A stretch of DNA of 64,000 bases from positions 1-64,000 of the forward strand of contig VXCM01002162.1 of NCBI GenBank assembly GCA_014773175.1, given 5' to 3'. Positions within the stretch are counted from its first letter, which is position 1, and every line of letters begins with the position of its first letter. Shown one piece after another: positions 11,303-23,318 of the stretch. The stretch is from Lucifuga dentata. Lineage: Eukaryota; Chordata; Actinopteri; Ophidiiformes; Bythitidae. The notes beneath the pieces are model-generated. The model saw nothing but the letters and a program-made list of their open reading frames with translations. It made no database searches and was not told the DNA's origin. The translations under genes were made by a program, and so were the position numbers.

Positions 11303-14300
11303 AAAATGAGTTAGAAAAATGTCAGTTTTACAAAAAAAGTAAATATAAAAATGGCCCTGATCTTTCCCTGCTGTCTAATAGTTCTATTTTGTAGGGACTT
11401 TGGGACTCCGTTAGGCTGTAAAACTGTCATAATCCATAAGCGTTCACTTTGGTGGTAGAATATGTATACAAAGCAGGCTGCACTGTATATACATATTCTC
11501 TCAACTGTTTTATTTTATTGTACTAATATAAATCCAACCCATTAATTATTCTGACATTCTTTACACTGCTATGCACTAATGCACTCTTCATACCAACAGT
11601 TATGAACCAGTCAAGCACCCTCTCTATTTGACCTCTACAGAAATAGTATGTGTTTGTTAGTTTAGCCTTTGTGTCTGTTTATATATTGCATGTTATATTT
11701 CTCTCAGTTTGTGTTTGGCTTCTAACAACCAGTCAAATTACTTGTATACTTGGCCAATAAATATTATTTCTATTCTGAAATTATTTTTTTTTTCTTCTTG
11801 TGTGAGCACTCTTCAGAAAAACTTTCATACTGGGGTGAAACACTTTGAATTTTAAGTAATAAATGCAGCTGTAAATGCAGCTCAAAAACCAGCATATTCC
11901 TGAATAAATGTCCACAACATGAAATAGCTTTGCATCTTTCTGCATAAGGTGTATGCATGTACATACTCAACAATGCATACCAGATGGATCAAAGCAAAAA
12001 GGGAAATTAGTGCTTAAGCTGTGGATTTGTTGACAAAATGATGCTGTTGGGTTGCATTTAATTTTTCAATTAACTAAATACCAGCTAGTGTCTCAGAAAA
12101 ATATGTGATTACTTTTTTTTTAAGACAAACCCTCAAACCAGTGTCAATGGAATGACAAAACAAACCATTAATGCACCATTAATTCTGCAATAGCAATATT
12201 TTTGGGGGGGGGGAATGGAATAAACCTGCAAGAGTGTGCTTGGATAAATTGGAGACTGACTTACATGGGCTGTGGTGATGAGGGCCATCAGCATGACGCC
12301 TTCCAGCTGTGGCTCAGGCAAACCAGGGATAATTCAGGAGCTGTTATGTGATGTGACCCAGCCATGACAGTACTGATAAGAAATGACTTCTACACAATAA
12401 AACACCTTCGAAACTGCATAACAAAAGTAGCATTCTAACTGGGGAGCCCAGCAGCCAGTTTTCTTTTTTTCTTTTTTTTAGAAGTTGGTATGTTATTTTT
12501 ACTACTTCACAAAGGCAGTTTAACTGCTGTTACCTCCTTTTGATGTCTCATCTTCCTCACTTTCGAAGTAAGACCAGTTTCATGGGTCTTTTAAACTAAT
12601 AATTTAAAATCTCATATTAAGAAAGGTTGGTAACTATATACAGCCCACACACAAAGTGCTCTGAATATCATCATTATTGCTGTAGCAAATAAACTGCAGT
12701 CTGTCTCACTGTGTGCAATTGAGGACGGAGGTAAAGCAGGAGACCAGGAGCAATAAGGAAGAGGGATTCTGCCAACATTGGTGCAATAATGTGGTTTTCT
12801 TCATTAAATATTTTAATTCAGGGTGGCTTTTTGATGCACTGTGCTCACTTTGGCTTTTCTCTATGCCTTGTCCTTTGAGATTTCTATGTTTTGCTTTGTA
12901 TCCTGTAATGGCAGAACACAATGTAATTGAACCATAAATAAAGATTTTCCCAGTAAAGCAAGGTTATTTTGAAACAAATGTCTTTGTCTATCGCCATTAA
13001 CATACATGAGACAGAAAGAATATTAGCAGTACCTCTCATTATAATGAACTCCAACCTATACAACCTCAAATGAAAGTTCTCCTATAAATGAAGCTCTCCT
13101 GCAAATTCTGTTTGTATACACCTAAAAATTCTCATTTCTGATTCAATAAGTTGGTGCACAATGCACTAACCAAAGACTGCTGTTCATCATCTTACAATCT
13201 TTCCTCAAGCTTCACCAAGTGCCTCTATTTGCCAAAACCTTAACCACTTCAATTTTATATGCATTGAACATGTCCCAAATACATTAAAAATCAACATATG
13301 ACTAACAAAAATAAATAAATAAATAAAAGAAAATCAAATTCAAGGTAAAATTATGTTTTACAGTAAATATATTTTGGTGAACATTTCAGCTGTATTTATG
13401 TAAATCCTGAAACAAAACCTCAAAAAATGAACATATAAACTTTGCAAAGATAGAATTTATTGCAGGGTTGTTGCATTGGAATGTACTAATATACTAATGA
13501 AACTTGTAACTTACTGCATATGATTAATAGGAATCCAGAGAATTAGAAATGCATTGTGTTCAGCTTGTTTACAGTCTGGCTAATCAAATAAAGACTATCT
13601 AGGCTACAGGCTAGGCGTTGTTTTTATTTTTCCAAACATGCAAATGATTGTGCTAATCTAAGACAAAGATTAGAAATATAAGTGAAAACATGCCAAGATG
13701 GCTAACTTAATGTATAGGGCACATATTGAACAGGACAGAACAGAAAACAGCAGCAGGTTTGTGGTGTAATGGTGTAATGGAGGCCCCAGCACATAGGACA
13801 GGGCAGTGAACAGCTACTACATCTATTTCAGCAGAGATCAGCCACTCTGCTGTCTCTGCAAATCCTTTTGAGACATTAAGCTCCACAAATAAACTTGACT
13901 TGGCTTAGAGGGATCAAGAATGTCTCTGTTCCTCTTTGCTCATTTGTTTCTATAATGTACCCATGCCAAACATTAGCCTATTAGGCTGCTCCGCTCCACC
14001 TCCAGAGTGAAAATGTATTCACATGCAATATGCTGGATTGGGCCTACTTAAAGCTATTGTTGATTTTATGGTTTAAAATTCAAGGTACAGTTCCACATAA
14101 GCTTTTCTCATGTCTTCAGGAAGTGGGGCAGACCCTGATACAGCTGAGGTGTGAATGTGGCTCAGCTCGGTGCTGTAGCTGCGTCAGGATAAGTGAGAGC
14201 AAAGCTGACTGTGGTGTTGCAGAGATCAGTGCAGGCTTGTGTCTGTGGTGCATGAACAGAACAAACCTCCTCTCAACAAAAAGGTGCTTGTGTGAGGATT

Positions 14301-15084
14301 CGAAGATCTCCCAGCATGACAGAAAGATAATTTTCTTCTTAATAGAGTTTTCACTAACTCAATAGACATGGAAATTTCTAAGCCTGCAGTGCTGGGATAG
14401 CTTCAAGGAAAACCTTAGGGGAAGTACTGTACGTAAAAGTTTTATTCTTTGCATTAAATCAATATATGTAGGAGTGCAGCAGAGAGTATGAGTTACAGGT
14501 CAGGTGATATGTTAATACACCTCATAATTATTAGTAACTAGAGAGACTGAATAATGCCAAACTGATTCTATTTTCTATGTGACTGACTTTGGCTCTCAGG
14601 CACAGGTCAGATCAGTCTGTGTGAGTGTGCACACTGTTGTTAGTCCAGAAAACTTTGTTGTCAACATTTTATTAAACAGAAATATAGATATGTACAGATA
14701 GATAGAAATGCAGGTGGTCTAATTATCTGTTTCAACTCTTTTGGACCAAAACATGTGGATTTATTTGGCAAAATGAGCAGGCTCTGTGGTGTCTTCATAC
14801 AGAGATGAATATTCACCATGACCATTTACCTCACAGTTAGATCGAAATGGTGAGAAGATTTTGAAAGGGTTTGTGGGGTGTTTGGGGGATATTAAAATAT
14901 TACCCTGAGCGGAAAACCAGGTCATAGTAAATTAGTGAACAGTATGACCTTTAATTATATGTGTTTATATCGTCACATATTTTGGCAAAGCTGACAGTAC
15001 TTGGGAGTTAATAGTTACATCAAGCAGTAATCATTAAGCAGATATGGTCTTACTGAATAATTACAGAGTAATACCAAGATATAC
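11303..15084. other. non-coding stretch, nothing recognised
   Basis: AT-rich unique sequence with an (AAAT)-type run near 13310-13327 and a G-run near 12200. The 111-residue frame at 14030-14365 (+) is Cys-rich but matches no family I know. Confidence 0.5.
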
Positions 15085-15123
15085 TTTTTTTTTTTTTTTT
15101 TTNTTTTTTTTTTTTTTTTTTTT
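15085..15123. repeat. poly-T with single-N gap
   Basis: T-run broken by N at 15103. Confidence 0.95.
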
Positions 15124-18100
15124 AGAACCCAGGCCTGTTGTTTATCATCAGAAATTACCCTTATTTTGTACAAAATGCAATACAATTTAAAAAAGTGAAA
15201 GAGTAACTTTATACTTTGATTTCAATAGTACTCTTTGGCCCAAAAACACTTCTTATACAGCTACAGCTATTTCCTAGAGCAATAAACCACAAGAGCAAGA
15301 TTCTATTCTCTGATGTTATTAAAATTTACAGCTTGAGCCTATTCTGTTAGGAATAAGTGAGAAACTGATTATATGACTGACAAATTGATAGGAGCTGTTA
15401 TACCCAAATGAGTCTCGTCCAAATTACTTCTTGGTAGAGCTGTGCTGTGCATCGGTGTGGCCTTACAGGTCTGGGACAGGATAAGCTTCCTTATTATTTC
15501 CAGCTGTAGCAGATAATAGAAATTATTCATTATGGCAAACTCTTTTGCCTAAGGGCATATGCATTAAATTTTTAAATAACAGCATTTCTGTGGTGTATCC
15601 TTTAACTGAAGTAACTAAAGCTTCAGTCTTCTATTTATCTTTATTGAACTCGTTCGGCCTCTCCCCATGGTATGCCTTGGCTGTTGTCAGGTTATACAGT
15701 AAATCCTGACTGTGGTTTTTAATTTGAGCATTGGTCCCTGCAACAAACTGCAAACTAAAGCAGACAGACTGCAGCGTTTTAGAATTTATCACAGCTTCCC
15801 TCAAAACACGACATGATGGAAACCATAATCCAGTCCTTTATTTATGGTAATTCTTCTTCTCTCATTTGGACATTCAAATGCTCTAAACAGCCAAATATGT
15901 AACTGAAGACATTAGCAAATGCAAGGCTGTATCAGACAGCTAAAATTGTGTTATTTCATTTATTTCATCTGTTAACATTTTCCATACTACTGAGAGCATT
16001 GCAAAATAATTCAGATTCTTAAAAATCTAAAGTTATAGATGCAAAAATGTATATATATATTTTTTTGTTATTTTAATATCAACAACAAAAAAAAGTGTGG
16101 CAGAGAATGCCAAGGAATTATATGTATATCTTAGGGATATTTAAGGTTGAACCTATCACAGCCCATATCAACTGTAAAGCAAAACCCCAGTCATAAATAT
16201 TCATACAATAGACAACAGAATGATGAGGCTCAGTATAATAGCCTTCATTTTAGTCTAGTTTAACTCCACTGCTTTCTCTGCCATAAATAATAGTGCTGCT
16301 CCATTAAATTCAGTGATTACATTAATCTATCAGACAACTACCAGTCAAATCTATCCCACTGGAATCATCAAATGGCCACATTTTTTTATTCCCAAAATGT
16401 AATTTCCACAAAAGAATGTAGGATAAAAGTTTATAAGGCTCTAAAGTGTAATTATATTTCAAAAGTAGGCTAAATGTCCTAAAAAAAATAAAATAAAATA
16501 AAAAATCTGAATGTGCCTTGAGCATCACCTCATGCTGGACACTCAATACTTAGTCAGAATTTTTCCTTTCAGATGCCATTTATCTCTGTTCATGTTGCTA
16601 TAATATAAAAACTGACTCAGAGACTTTAAACCTGCTTGATAATTCATCACAGTGAACAAGAGGTACTTTTTATTTTTGTTAACAATGCTGTTGCTTGGTA
16701 ATATAGCTGACAACAGGAACTGTTTTGAACTCTTCCCTGGTGGCTTGTTCAAGTGTATGAGGAAAGTTAAGAAAATGGATACAGTATGCTTTGGAACAAA
16801 TCACACCAGCCTGTTAACCCTCCCAATCAAACTTTTATTAACCTGCCAAATCAGAGTTTATGTGGAGTCAGTCAATGCCATGAAGCACACAAGTGTCTAT
16901 GGTTGCCATTTTATGCATGGTTTTCATTCTATTTCAATTTTTTTTTTTAAATTGTAAGTTTTTGCTGTGAGTTTGACAGTCTCTTTGTGAGAGGTGCATG
17001 TGTTATGCAAGGCCAAAATTCTTGCCCACCATTGCAGAGAAGAGGTGTTCAATCCTGTTCTTGGTGGCACCTCTGCTATGAAAGGAGGGAAGCCAGCAAA
17101 CGGTCCAGTCCTTTTTGCAACACTACACTCACTGGTTTGTCTGACTTCTGCATGGAGGAGGGCAGGATGTGGGAGAGACACTGTAAATTTCCTGTGTGTT
17201 ATGACCTCTTGACAGGGTCAGATATGGATCCTAATTTTTATCTGGGACTTTAAGTTTAGGTGTCTAGTAGGAGTAGGGGTGGGGGGTGGAGGGGTGTCTA
17301 GTACGTAGGTAGGTATAGGATGGCCAGATGAAAATGATGCTGGAGGTGGGACTAATAAGTCCATAATTGTCCACTGTTTCTCCATGCCAAGAAAATTATG
17401 AAAGAAAAAAAAAAGCTTGCTTAGTTCAAGTTAATTTTAATTAATATTATATTGTGCAGTGCAATGGCACCAGCTGACCCCTCACCACTGGCCAACCCAC
17501 CGATGGCTGCAGCCCACAGGGAAAGTTCCACCCTCTCCCGATGGCCAATCCAACCCTGTCTCTTGATAAAAGTCTGGCAGGTGATAGGAAGTGGCTGGTG
17601 TCTCCATGTGGCACTAAGGTAACATATCCTTGCCTAACCTTGGATTCAGCAGTGACAATGGCTATAGGGCAAAAAGAGCACAGGGAAATGGAAACTCCAA
17701 ACTGGAGAAAAGGAAAAAAAAACTGTCTTTAATGTCACAGTTAGGGGGCCAAATGTTTTCTAATCAAAACTCCTGCAGATTTCATCCTGACAGAAGTAAA
17801 TCTCAGAGTGAGGTGACATTGCTCAAAGACAGGGTCAGGCAGAATCCCAATCACACTGGGTTCACTGACATCTACAGTATATATGGATAAGAAGAGGAAA
17901 GTTACTGCAGTATTTGCATATGCTGCAAAGTAATTGTGGTTGCTGATTTAGTCATGTTAATGATCTGGAATGGACTACACCTTTCCCCTTTCCTGAAACC
18001 AGTTAGAACTGTTACAGGTCTAGAGGAATTATCCTTTAGTTGATCCTACATTTTGACCTCTGACTTCTCTATATGTGTCTTTATAAGTACTGCATTGTAA

Positions 18101-18370
18101 TATCATCATCATAGGAATTGTGTCTTTAGGCCATTGGTTTTGGTTGTCCTTGTGCCGTGTGTGTGTCATTCTCTACTTACACATTCCTGGATGGTTTGTG
18201 ACTGCAGGGCTTGTCCTGTTCTTATTGGCAGGCTGAAGAAACACTAGAAATACCAGGATCACAGACAGCTTCAGTCAATGGTCGCTGCCTCCAGTTGAAA
18301 GGAATCTGATACTCTGCCAATAAAAAGTTATGATTATTAGTTTCACAAATGTCTATTCACTGCATAGTTG
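15124..18370. other. non-coding stretch, nothing recognised
   Basis: Scattered A/T runs and a G-rich patch near 17270-17300. Overlapping frames at 16924-17253 on both strands and 17541-17890 carry no recognisable domain. Confidence 0.5.
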
Positions 18371-18374
18371 TTAT

Positions 18375-18425
18375 ATTGGACTGCATCAGATTGTACCTAA
18401 TAAACTGGTAACTAAGTGGGAATAC
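18375..18425 (-). mobile_element. possible DNA-transposon terminal fragment
   Basis: In reverse complement, CCAGTTTATTAGGTACAAT resembles the (A/C)CNNTTTATTAGGTACAC motif at the ends of a widespread vertebrate DNA repeat. No partner end was found. Confidence 0.35.
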
Positions 18426-18857
18426 CAATTTTTCTCTCGCTTCTAATTTGGTCTTAATCTGTTCTGCCCTGACACCCCATGCCTCAATTTTACACTTTTA
18501 ACACTTAAACACAAGTTATACATAAACATTAAATGATTTTAATAGAGAAAGAGCACCACTGTTATTCTTTACTATGGGTGTAAAGATGCATCGAGGCATT
18601 GTACAGCCCCTTCAATGAAAACAAAACGATAAACTGTGTGGAGATTAATTCTTCACATCAGCTGCAGAGGCTGAAATCTTCTAAAGATATGGCCAGAGAA
18701 GAAGCTGGAAAACCCCTAAATCTCTGCTGTTGGATGGTGACTGTTTGGCTCAGTGGAAAATGCATGAGGTAGGATCCTCACTCTTAAGTTTAGCAAAACA
18801 CTCCTTGTGAATCCTAGCTACCAAAAGTGAGTGTTCCATACTGTCAAAGACATTCTA

Positions 18858-19210
18858 CACGTTTACATGCACGCTGTACTCCACTTATTTGTCTGTAGTA
18901 CGATTTAGGCAACAATGAAATTAAGACATATAAATGATGGAATTAATAGGATTCCATGGTTTGCTGAATATACATAATATATATGTTATACTCTGTGTAA
19001 TCGTAGTATGAGGGAGGGTCTGCCAGGTGAGGAAATGAATGTGGAGGTATTTAACCAGGTGAGGAAATGAATGCAGAGGTATTTAACCAGATTATAATGT
19101 TTACATATCATAATAACTTAATTCACAACCTCATAATCTAGGTCCTATTATCAGATAATTATTATAAAATCAGTCCTTGTAAAAAAAAAAAGAAGAAAAA
19201 ATAAAGGCAC
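18858..19210. mobile_element. dispersed TIR element (MITE-like), copy 2
   Basis: Homologous to 1715-2075. It starts GTTTACATGCACGCTGTACT and shares TTATTTGTCTGT, GATTCCATGGTTTGC and AGATTATAATGTTTACAT in the same order. The right terminal repeat is lost after the A-rich stretch near 19190. It contains a tandem duplication (19025-19088) absent from copy 1. Confidence 0.65.
19025..19088. repeat. 32-bp tandem duplication
   Basis: Two 32-bp units (19025-19056, 19057-19088) starting AGGTGAGGAAATGAATG differ at only two positions. Confidence 0.95.
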
Positions 19211-19600
19211 AGCCCCGATGCTACACTATGGACGGAACTATGTTTGTCTTCTTGAAATTGGACGTTAGATTGTTCAAATAACCAGGAAACAATCAACACC
19301 GATGTAAGAACTATTAGTTCTAAATAACATTCATGTATTTGACAATGGTTCTTCTTGTTCTCTGAAATAACAAAATTATTGTTGTAGTCTGTTATTATTT
19401 GTATTCCATTAATAATGTCTAATTAAGTTCCTATATTCATATTTGTAAATTCAGTGAAGTTCCAAAAAGGTTTACTTAATTAAATATATCAAAACAATTG
19501 AATGAAATCAAATCTTGGTGAAAATTAAAGACTCCCTGATGCATCATATTGTTTGCTAAATATTCATAAATAAATAACCATATATAAGCAGTTATCTAAA

Positions 19601-19601
<1 letters not shown>

Positions 19602-19634
<33 letters not shown>
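19602..19634. repeat. poly-A run
   Basis: 33 consecutive A, followed by GGAGGAAAAGGAAG. Confidence 0.97.
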
Positions 19635-19636
<2 letters not shown>

Positions 19637-20820
19637 AGGAAAAGGAAGAATCTTGCATCTTAAGTGACTCCCTAGAGGGACCAACTCACACCCTCTGGAT
19701 TATTAACACAAACAACCACATATGCAGTTAAACACATATGAGAGAGACGAATGAAAGTCCACACACAAATAAACACACACTGGCATGTAATTCATGCAAC
19801 ACATGCTGCTGATGCTCAATATATTGAACAGGTTTCACAGACCACCAGGGAAACTTAGAAACCACTGATTAAAGTAACTATGTGCTTATTTGAGAAGCTG
19901 CTGCCCCACAATTGAGGATCCCTCAAATACTGAGTATGATAAGCCAATAAAAATAGGCTGGTTAGCCAGCTCCAAAATATAGCAAAGTAAAACCATTTAG
20001 TTTCTTTTTTTTTTTTTTATGTTTGGTTTGCTGGACTGGTTTGCTGCCATAGGTAAGGGCATGTCTTCAAACTGCTCTCCAATCCAATCTGTTTTTATTC
20101 TGAATCAGGTCTGCTGCAGTGTTAAATTTATTATCAGATGATGAGTCGTATTTGGCTCATAGATTTTTGCATACAAAAACAATATAAATTAGCTTTGACT
20201 CAGAACTCGGACAGTGTAAATCATTTTTAATACAGGGGTACCAACAAAACTAAGTCCAGGTGGCAAGACAAAGGTCTGTGGAAAAGTATTCAGCATAATT
20301 TAACCCACAGTGGCAAACATACTGCAGTTTCAAAGCATGCATTCAGGAAACCTTAATGCATTCAGGAAATTTGATGCATAAAAGAGACAACATTAAAATT
20401 CTAAATTTTTAAACCTTTTTGTTGAGCAGAGCACATAAGTCCATGTGAACATTTTGATGATGTGATGATTATTATAATAAAATTTCAAAACACATTTACA
20501 AAGCTGCTTAAAAGAAACAAGGCAGAGTGTTAGTTCTTCCTGGCAGTCAATGCAAGAGCCACAGATTTATTAGATTGTTCTGATTTAGCCAGCCTAAGTC
20601 TTATAGGGTAGGTTGCTGTAAAATCAAAAGCCCTATGGCAAATGCCTATAGCTTTTAATCTAAATTTACAACAGCTGGCAACCTGGACAATGACCTTAGA
20701 GTAAGATTTGGCAAAGACAGAGTGGAGATAAAATTTGGTGCAATTTAGCCATCCATTTCTTATAAGATCTTTAAAACCTAAAAATCTATTCTTTAGTATT
20801 AAGTTTGCAGGTGCTACTAC
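19635..20820. other. non-coding stretch, nothing recognised
   Basis: AT-rich, with a T-run near 20004-20019. It forms the left flank of the nested transposon. Confidence 0.5.
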
Positions 20821-20823
20821 AGA

Positions 20824-20954
20824 GGACTACGGAGCCCGGGAGAGGTCATGGAGAAAAAAAAAATAATAAAAAAATTAAGTCGTGCCCANGGACTACGGAG
20901 CCCGGGAGAGGTCATGGAGAAAAAAAAAATAATAAAAAAATTAAGTCGTGCCCA
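20824..20954. other. single-N junction with 65-bp direct copies
   Basis: 20824-20888 and 20890-20954 are identical across N at 20889. Probable unmerged contig overlap, not a biological duplication. Confidence 0.9.
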
Positions 20955-21827
20955 CACTAACTTTCAGTGAACCGGAAAAAGTAGTATCATTTAAAATACG
21001 TTCAAGGGATACCAAAGATATAAGAACGCGGTGTTTGACATCCAAAAATCGACCTATATCCGCATATTTGAGGTCAAGATGAAAATAAAACTGTATTAAA
21101 TCCAAACAGTCCACAGTGTGTGTGTGTCAACTTGCACACCTGTCAATATTGAAATACGGGAGATTTTCTGGGACATGACCCCCCACCCCAGCCCGTCCCT
21201 ATCTTATTCTCTCATCGAAAGCTTTGCTAGCATGACTGTATTATGTTTGTTTATTCCTCCTATGAGAAACTGTTTTAATCAACTTTGGTTCGGCTTGGAT
21301 TCAGGTGTCTCCTGGTAAGCGCGCCTCACTGTGTGCCACAGAATGATCGAAACAGCTTGATCGGGCCAATTACGATTGTGTATAACTGTCAAAACACAGG
21401 GGATTTATGGGAGAAATTACCAAACGGGAGCACGGAGGAGAGGGAGTGAAAATACGGGGGAAACCTGGGGAAAACAGGTGTGTTGACAGGTATGTCACCG
21501 TTAGCTTGTTCCATTCTGAGAAGTGCAAGAAGCAACTCTGAAGACGGTAAAATTGCGTTCTTCTTCCGGTTCACTGAACTGTCAGTCAAGTAACTCGTGT
21601 GAATGACTTAAGGCTCATTTATACTTCATGCAAACTACGTGTACGTGCACTTAAAATGGCCGACACGCGTTTTTAGTGTCGGTTTGATGCGTCGTTTGTG
21701 CACATCATCCAGAATTAACGCAAAGCTCCTGACGCGGCAGTACCTACAGAAACCACGGGGGCAGTGTTGTGAACATTTGTCGTGACGTGGAGATGAGATG
21801 AGTATGGAGATGAGTATCGGTCTGTGT

Positions 21828-21956
21828 CAGTCACGTGGTTTTGTTGTCTGCGACGTCACCGAGTCGCCATTTTGGAGGTATAGCTGCAGTANCAGTCACG
21901 TGGTTTTGTTGTCTGCGACGTCACCGAGTCGCCATTTTGGAGGTATAGCTGCAGTA
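21828..21956. other. single-N junction with 64-bp direct copies
   Basis: 21828-21891 and 21893-21956 are identical across N at 21892. Probable assembly artefact. Confidence 0.9.
21930..21946 (+). promoter_or_regulatory. inward-facing 17-bp promoter-like motif, left copy
   Basis: CGCCATTTTGGAGGTAT occurs here (and at 21865-21881 in the artefactual duplicate). It recurs in inverted orientation at 23169-23185. It contains GCCATTTT, the reverse of a YY1-type AAAATGGC core, and follows a CRE-like GACGTCAC. It lies upstream of the plus-strand coding fragment, with GTAAGT-like sequence just downstream. The promoter role is inferred. Confidence 0.45.
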
Positions 21957-22085
21957 AGTGGTATAGGAAGCGGTACTGTAAAGTACTGTAAACAACATGA
22001 CTGAATAAGTTATTCAACCAATTTAATCCACAAACTGGAGAAGCAGAAGTAAACTGAGAGAATACCATACTAAGACAAACTCAGC

Positions 22086-22226
22086 AAGGACGCCAGGGAC
22101 CGGTATTTGGCTAAATTGCCTAAATTGTCTATTATTAACAACATCGATCCATATGACCTGTCAGCAAAAAGCTGCAGTGCTGACCCCACATTGCTGCCTC
22201 CAACCTCGTACTTGCCTTTGTTATAA
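22086..22226 (+). pseudogene. fragment resembling N-terminal part of transposon YqaJ-type protein
   Basis: The frame reads ARDRYLAKLPKLS, then NNIDPYDLSAKSCSADP and LLPPTSY, and stops at 22224-22226. This matches the pattern (R.RYL.K...)(..DPY.l..k.ws.DP..lPP..YPDI) that precedes the YqaJ-type nuclease domain in proteins of ISL2EU-like transposons, as I recall that family. The conserved NYL continuation and the whole nuclease domain are missing. Upstream, an in-frame stop at 22071 means any start codon must lie on another exon. Convergent with the THAP gene. Confidence 0.5.
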
Positions 22227-22363
22227 TAACATGCTTGTACTTGAAAATTATAAAATAAACCTTACTCTTTTGCACAGCATTTGGTTTCTGTACTTAATTT
22301 GTCTATCAAAGAGTTAATGAAAAGGAAAAAAAAGTCAGGAACAATACATTTATGTTGTGTACA

Positions 22364-22369
22364 TTTATT
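22364..22369 (-). terminator. AATAAA polyadenylation signal for the THAP relic
   Basis: AATAAA on the minus strand, about 68 bases past the THAP frame's stop codon (22437-22439). Confidence 0.4.
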
Positions 22370-22436
22370 ATTTATGAAAAAATTCACTTTACATACTGTT
22401 GTATATTGTTCATGCAAGACTGGGTTAAATGCAGTT

Positions 22437-23113
22437 CTAAAATGAACAGCAGAAGGAGAAGTGATGAGCATGATAAAGCATCGTTTCTGTAAATGTATGT
22501 CTGTAGGGTCCGTGTGGACAGATGTAGGGACGTGTCCAGTCTGGGTCAGTCTCTATCATCTCATATGCAGGTTGACCTGCAATGACATGAAAAGTTTTTA
22601 GTAGCTAGTTACATAACATCAGATGAATCATTTTACAGTCTTAACAAGACCAAATTAACCCNTTTTTAGTAGCTAGTTACATAACATCAGATGAATCATT
22701 TTACAGTCTTAACAAGACCAAATTAACCCATTTCTGTTCCTCTTGCTGGGTGTTTACTAGCGTGGCTAATCCAAAACAACGCATAAATATAATGTTAACG
22801 CTAGCGACATTAGAAGACAGAAAACCACATTTAATAACGTTACTTAAACAACAAAAGCTGTCTTACTTACCTTTATGAAAATGCCGAGAGCAAACAAACA
22901 TGAAGGAGATATCTTGGCGATGTGAAGTGATGTTTTTGCGTCTCACTGCTGCAACCCTGGCCATCCGACTCCTCTTAGTTATGTCCTCTACTTACGGTCC
23001 ATATAGCCTTTTTTCCAGGTTGGAAACCTAAAAAATCCTGCCTCGTGGTCAAGCTTTATATCCTTTCCATTGTGGGACTTACTGCAGCTTTTAAACAACA
23101 ACGAGCGTACCAT
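22437..23113 (-). pseudogene. two-exon THAP-domain gene, frameshifted
   Basis: Exon 1 is 23113-22871 and begins MVRSLLFKSCSKSHNG, followed by AGFFRFPTWKKG. A one-base deletion near 22993 then ends the frame at MDRK-stop. One frame over, the match continues as VEDITKRSRMARVAAVRRKN and FMFVCSRHFHKG. Exon 1 ends at AAAG/GTAAGT (donor 22870-22865). Exon 2 starts at 22576 after TTGCAG and reads QPAYEMIETDPDWTRP, stopping at 22437-22439. Exon phases agree once the deletion is allowed for. THAP domains bind DNA through a C2CH zinc site: the second Cys and the CxxH pair are present, but the first Cys is Leu and the conserved Trp of MAW is Arg. It is an inactive relic of a transposon-encoded DNA-binding protein. 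Confidence 0.8.
22577..22870 (-). other. intron of the THAP relic, with single-N artefact
   Basis: GT...AG boundaries on the minus strand (GTAAGT / TTGCAG). It contains 67-bp identical copies, 22595-22661 and 22663-22729, around N at 22662, so its real length is probably about 226 bases. Confidence 0.7.
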
Positions 23114-23168
23114 TTCACAAATAAAAGAAGGCAAACGCAAATAAACTGCTTTGACCGGTGAACACAGA

Positions 23169-23185
23169 ATACCTCCAAAATGGCG
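23169..23185 (-). promoter_or_regulatory. inward-facing 17-bp promoter-like motif, right copy
   Basis: The minus strand reads CGCCATTTTGGAGGTAT, identical to the left copy and lying just upstream of the THAP exon. The pair suggests matched inward promoters at both ends of the inner transposon; the function is inferred. Confidence 0.45.
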
Positions 23186-23318
23186 CTTAGACCCAAAATG
23201 CACTTCGGTTTTTGCGAGTGTTAAGTCATCTGTCAACAACCAATGTACACAATAACGCTAACAACGTGTGTCACGAGTGCACGCGTATGCGTAGTTAGCG
23301 TAAAGTATAAATGCGCCT

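Noticed and set aside
14030..14365. 111-residue Cys-rich frame
   Set aside because: No recognisable domain, no splice or polyadenylation context, ordinary length for chance in AT-rich DNA.
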